DNA from: Anaerolineales bacterium
GTDB taxonomy: Bacteria > Chloroflexota > Anaerolineae > Anaerolineales > E44-bin32
Assembly (NCBI GenBank): GCA_030673085.1
Contig: DAOVFE010000119.1
Location: 1-6,042 of the forward strand
DNA length: 6,042 nt
Direction of reading: 5' to 3'
This document shows, one piece after another, positions 5,555 to 6,042 of this stretch. The notes under the pieces were generated by a model. It was not told where the DNA came from. It did not search any database and saw only the letters and a program-made list of their open reading frames with translations. The translations under genes were made by a program, and so were the position numbers. Within the stretch, counting starts at the first letter, position 1. Each line of letters opens with the position of its first letter.

Positions 5555-6042
5555 TTATATCGTTGCTCCCGCTAAATAATTAAGCATATTCTTCGATGAT
5601 CTCTTTGCATAGGCCCGCCTTCGCTCAAGTCTATTTCGCTTCTTGCCATCTTTAAGCGGAGGAAGTATGCCAAAGTTTGCCTTCATCGGCTTGAAGGTCT
5701 CTGAAGGAGATTCGGCAATGCAATGAGTCAATGCTCCAAGCATAGTCGTCCTTGGAAATATAAGCATCTCCTGACCCTGGAGCAGACGGGCGGAATTGAT
5801 TCCAGCCAGCAAACCCGTCCCGATACTTCCTAAATAGCCCTCTATGCCAGTTATTTGTCCAGCAAAAAAAAGAGCATCTCTTTTACGATATTGAAGCGTA
5901 GATCGCAACAGCCGGGGTGAATTGATGAATGTATTTCGATGCATCTGCCCATGGCGAACGAATCTGGCTTTCGTCAAACCTGGAATCATACGAAACACCC
6001 GATCCTGCTCACCGTACTTCAGATTAGTCTGGAATCCAACCA
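5555..6042 (-). CDS. trmFO: TrmFO, folate/FAD-dependent tRNA (uracil-54-C5)-methyltransferase, C-terminal part (5' end outside window)
   Basis: The frame is open to the window edge and ends at TAA 5557-5555, giving the last 161 residues or so of TrmFO (formerly Gid). The enzyme makes m5U54 in the T-loop of tRNA, using methylenetetrahydrofolate as the carbon donor and FAD as the reductant, in the cytoplasm. Family landmarks appear in order: VGFQTNLKYGEQDRVFRMIP at the edge, then MHRNTFINSPRLL, FAGQITGIEGYLGS (the conserved FAD-contacting stretch), GLLAGINSARL, and KANFGILPPL followed by a basic tail with RRRAYAKRSSKNML. The GxGxxG FAD loop and the catalytic cysteines lie upstream of the visible part, so their integrity cannot be judged. 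No frameshift is seen. The next gene on the same strand, hflX, begins 329 bp later, so co-transcription is uncertain. The topA/xerC/hslV neighbours common beside trmFO are not in view. Confidence 0.96.
   Translation of the reverse strand, partial: VGFQTNLKYGEQDRVFRMIPGLTKARFVRHGQMHRNTFINSPRLLRSTLQYRKRDALFFAGQITGIEGYLGSIGTGLLAGINSARLLQGQEMLIFPRTTMLGALTHCIAESPSETFKPMKANFGILPPLKDGKKRNRLERRRAYAKRSSKNMLNYLAGATI

Overview
The window is an ordinary bacterial chromosomal stretch of moderate GC. It carries the end of one tyrosine recombinase gene on the + strand, then three genes on the - strand: a large FAD/iron-sulfur oxidoreductase, the GTPase HflX, and the 3' part of trmFO. A folate-dependent trmFO excludes an archaeon and points to a lineage that uses TrmFO rather than the SAM-dependent TrmA (for example many Gram-positives, deltaproteobacteria, Nitrospirae-like groups and others). 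The sequence alone does not let me name the genus. All four protein assignments rest on recognisable family motifs in the translations.

Layout. 2-265 (+): C-terminal 87 residues of a tyrosine recombinase. 266-530: convergent intergenic region with little in it. 531-3485 (-): 984-residue FAD-linked oxidase fused to an iron-sulfur/CCG-domain subunit (GlcD-GlcF-like, YdiJ-like). 3486-3872: intergenic region unusually dense in inverted repeats. 3873-5225 (-): hflX. 5226-5554: AT-rich gap upstream of hflX with a short direct repeat and a dyad. 5555-6042 (-): trmFO, cut by the window edge.

The - strand genes run trmFO, then hflX, then the oxidoreductase, but the gaps of 329 and 387 bp argue against a tight operon. 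trmFO (tRNA m5U54 formation) and hflX (ribosome splitting and rescue) both act on translation. The oxidoreductase is a respiratory-type 2-hydroxyacid dehydrogenase with no obvious functional link to them. The recombinase is convergent and probably belongs to a separate unit to the left.

The part most worth a second look is the hflX/oxidoreductase intergenic region. About 300 bp there is built almost entirely from successive inverted repeats: a perfect 11-bp pair, a nested structure of three perfect 9-bp stems, two adjacent hairpins that can also pair with each other, and a further stem. A diverged direct repeat lies near both ends. It looks like a non-autonomous palindromic repeat element or a structured RNA leader. 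I do not recognise it as a named family, and only a genome-wide copy search would show whether it is dispersed. I see no convincing complete new multi-gene system in the window.
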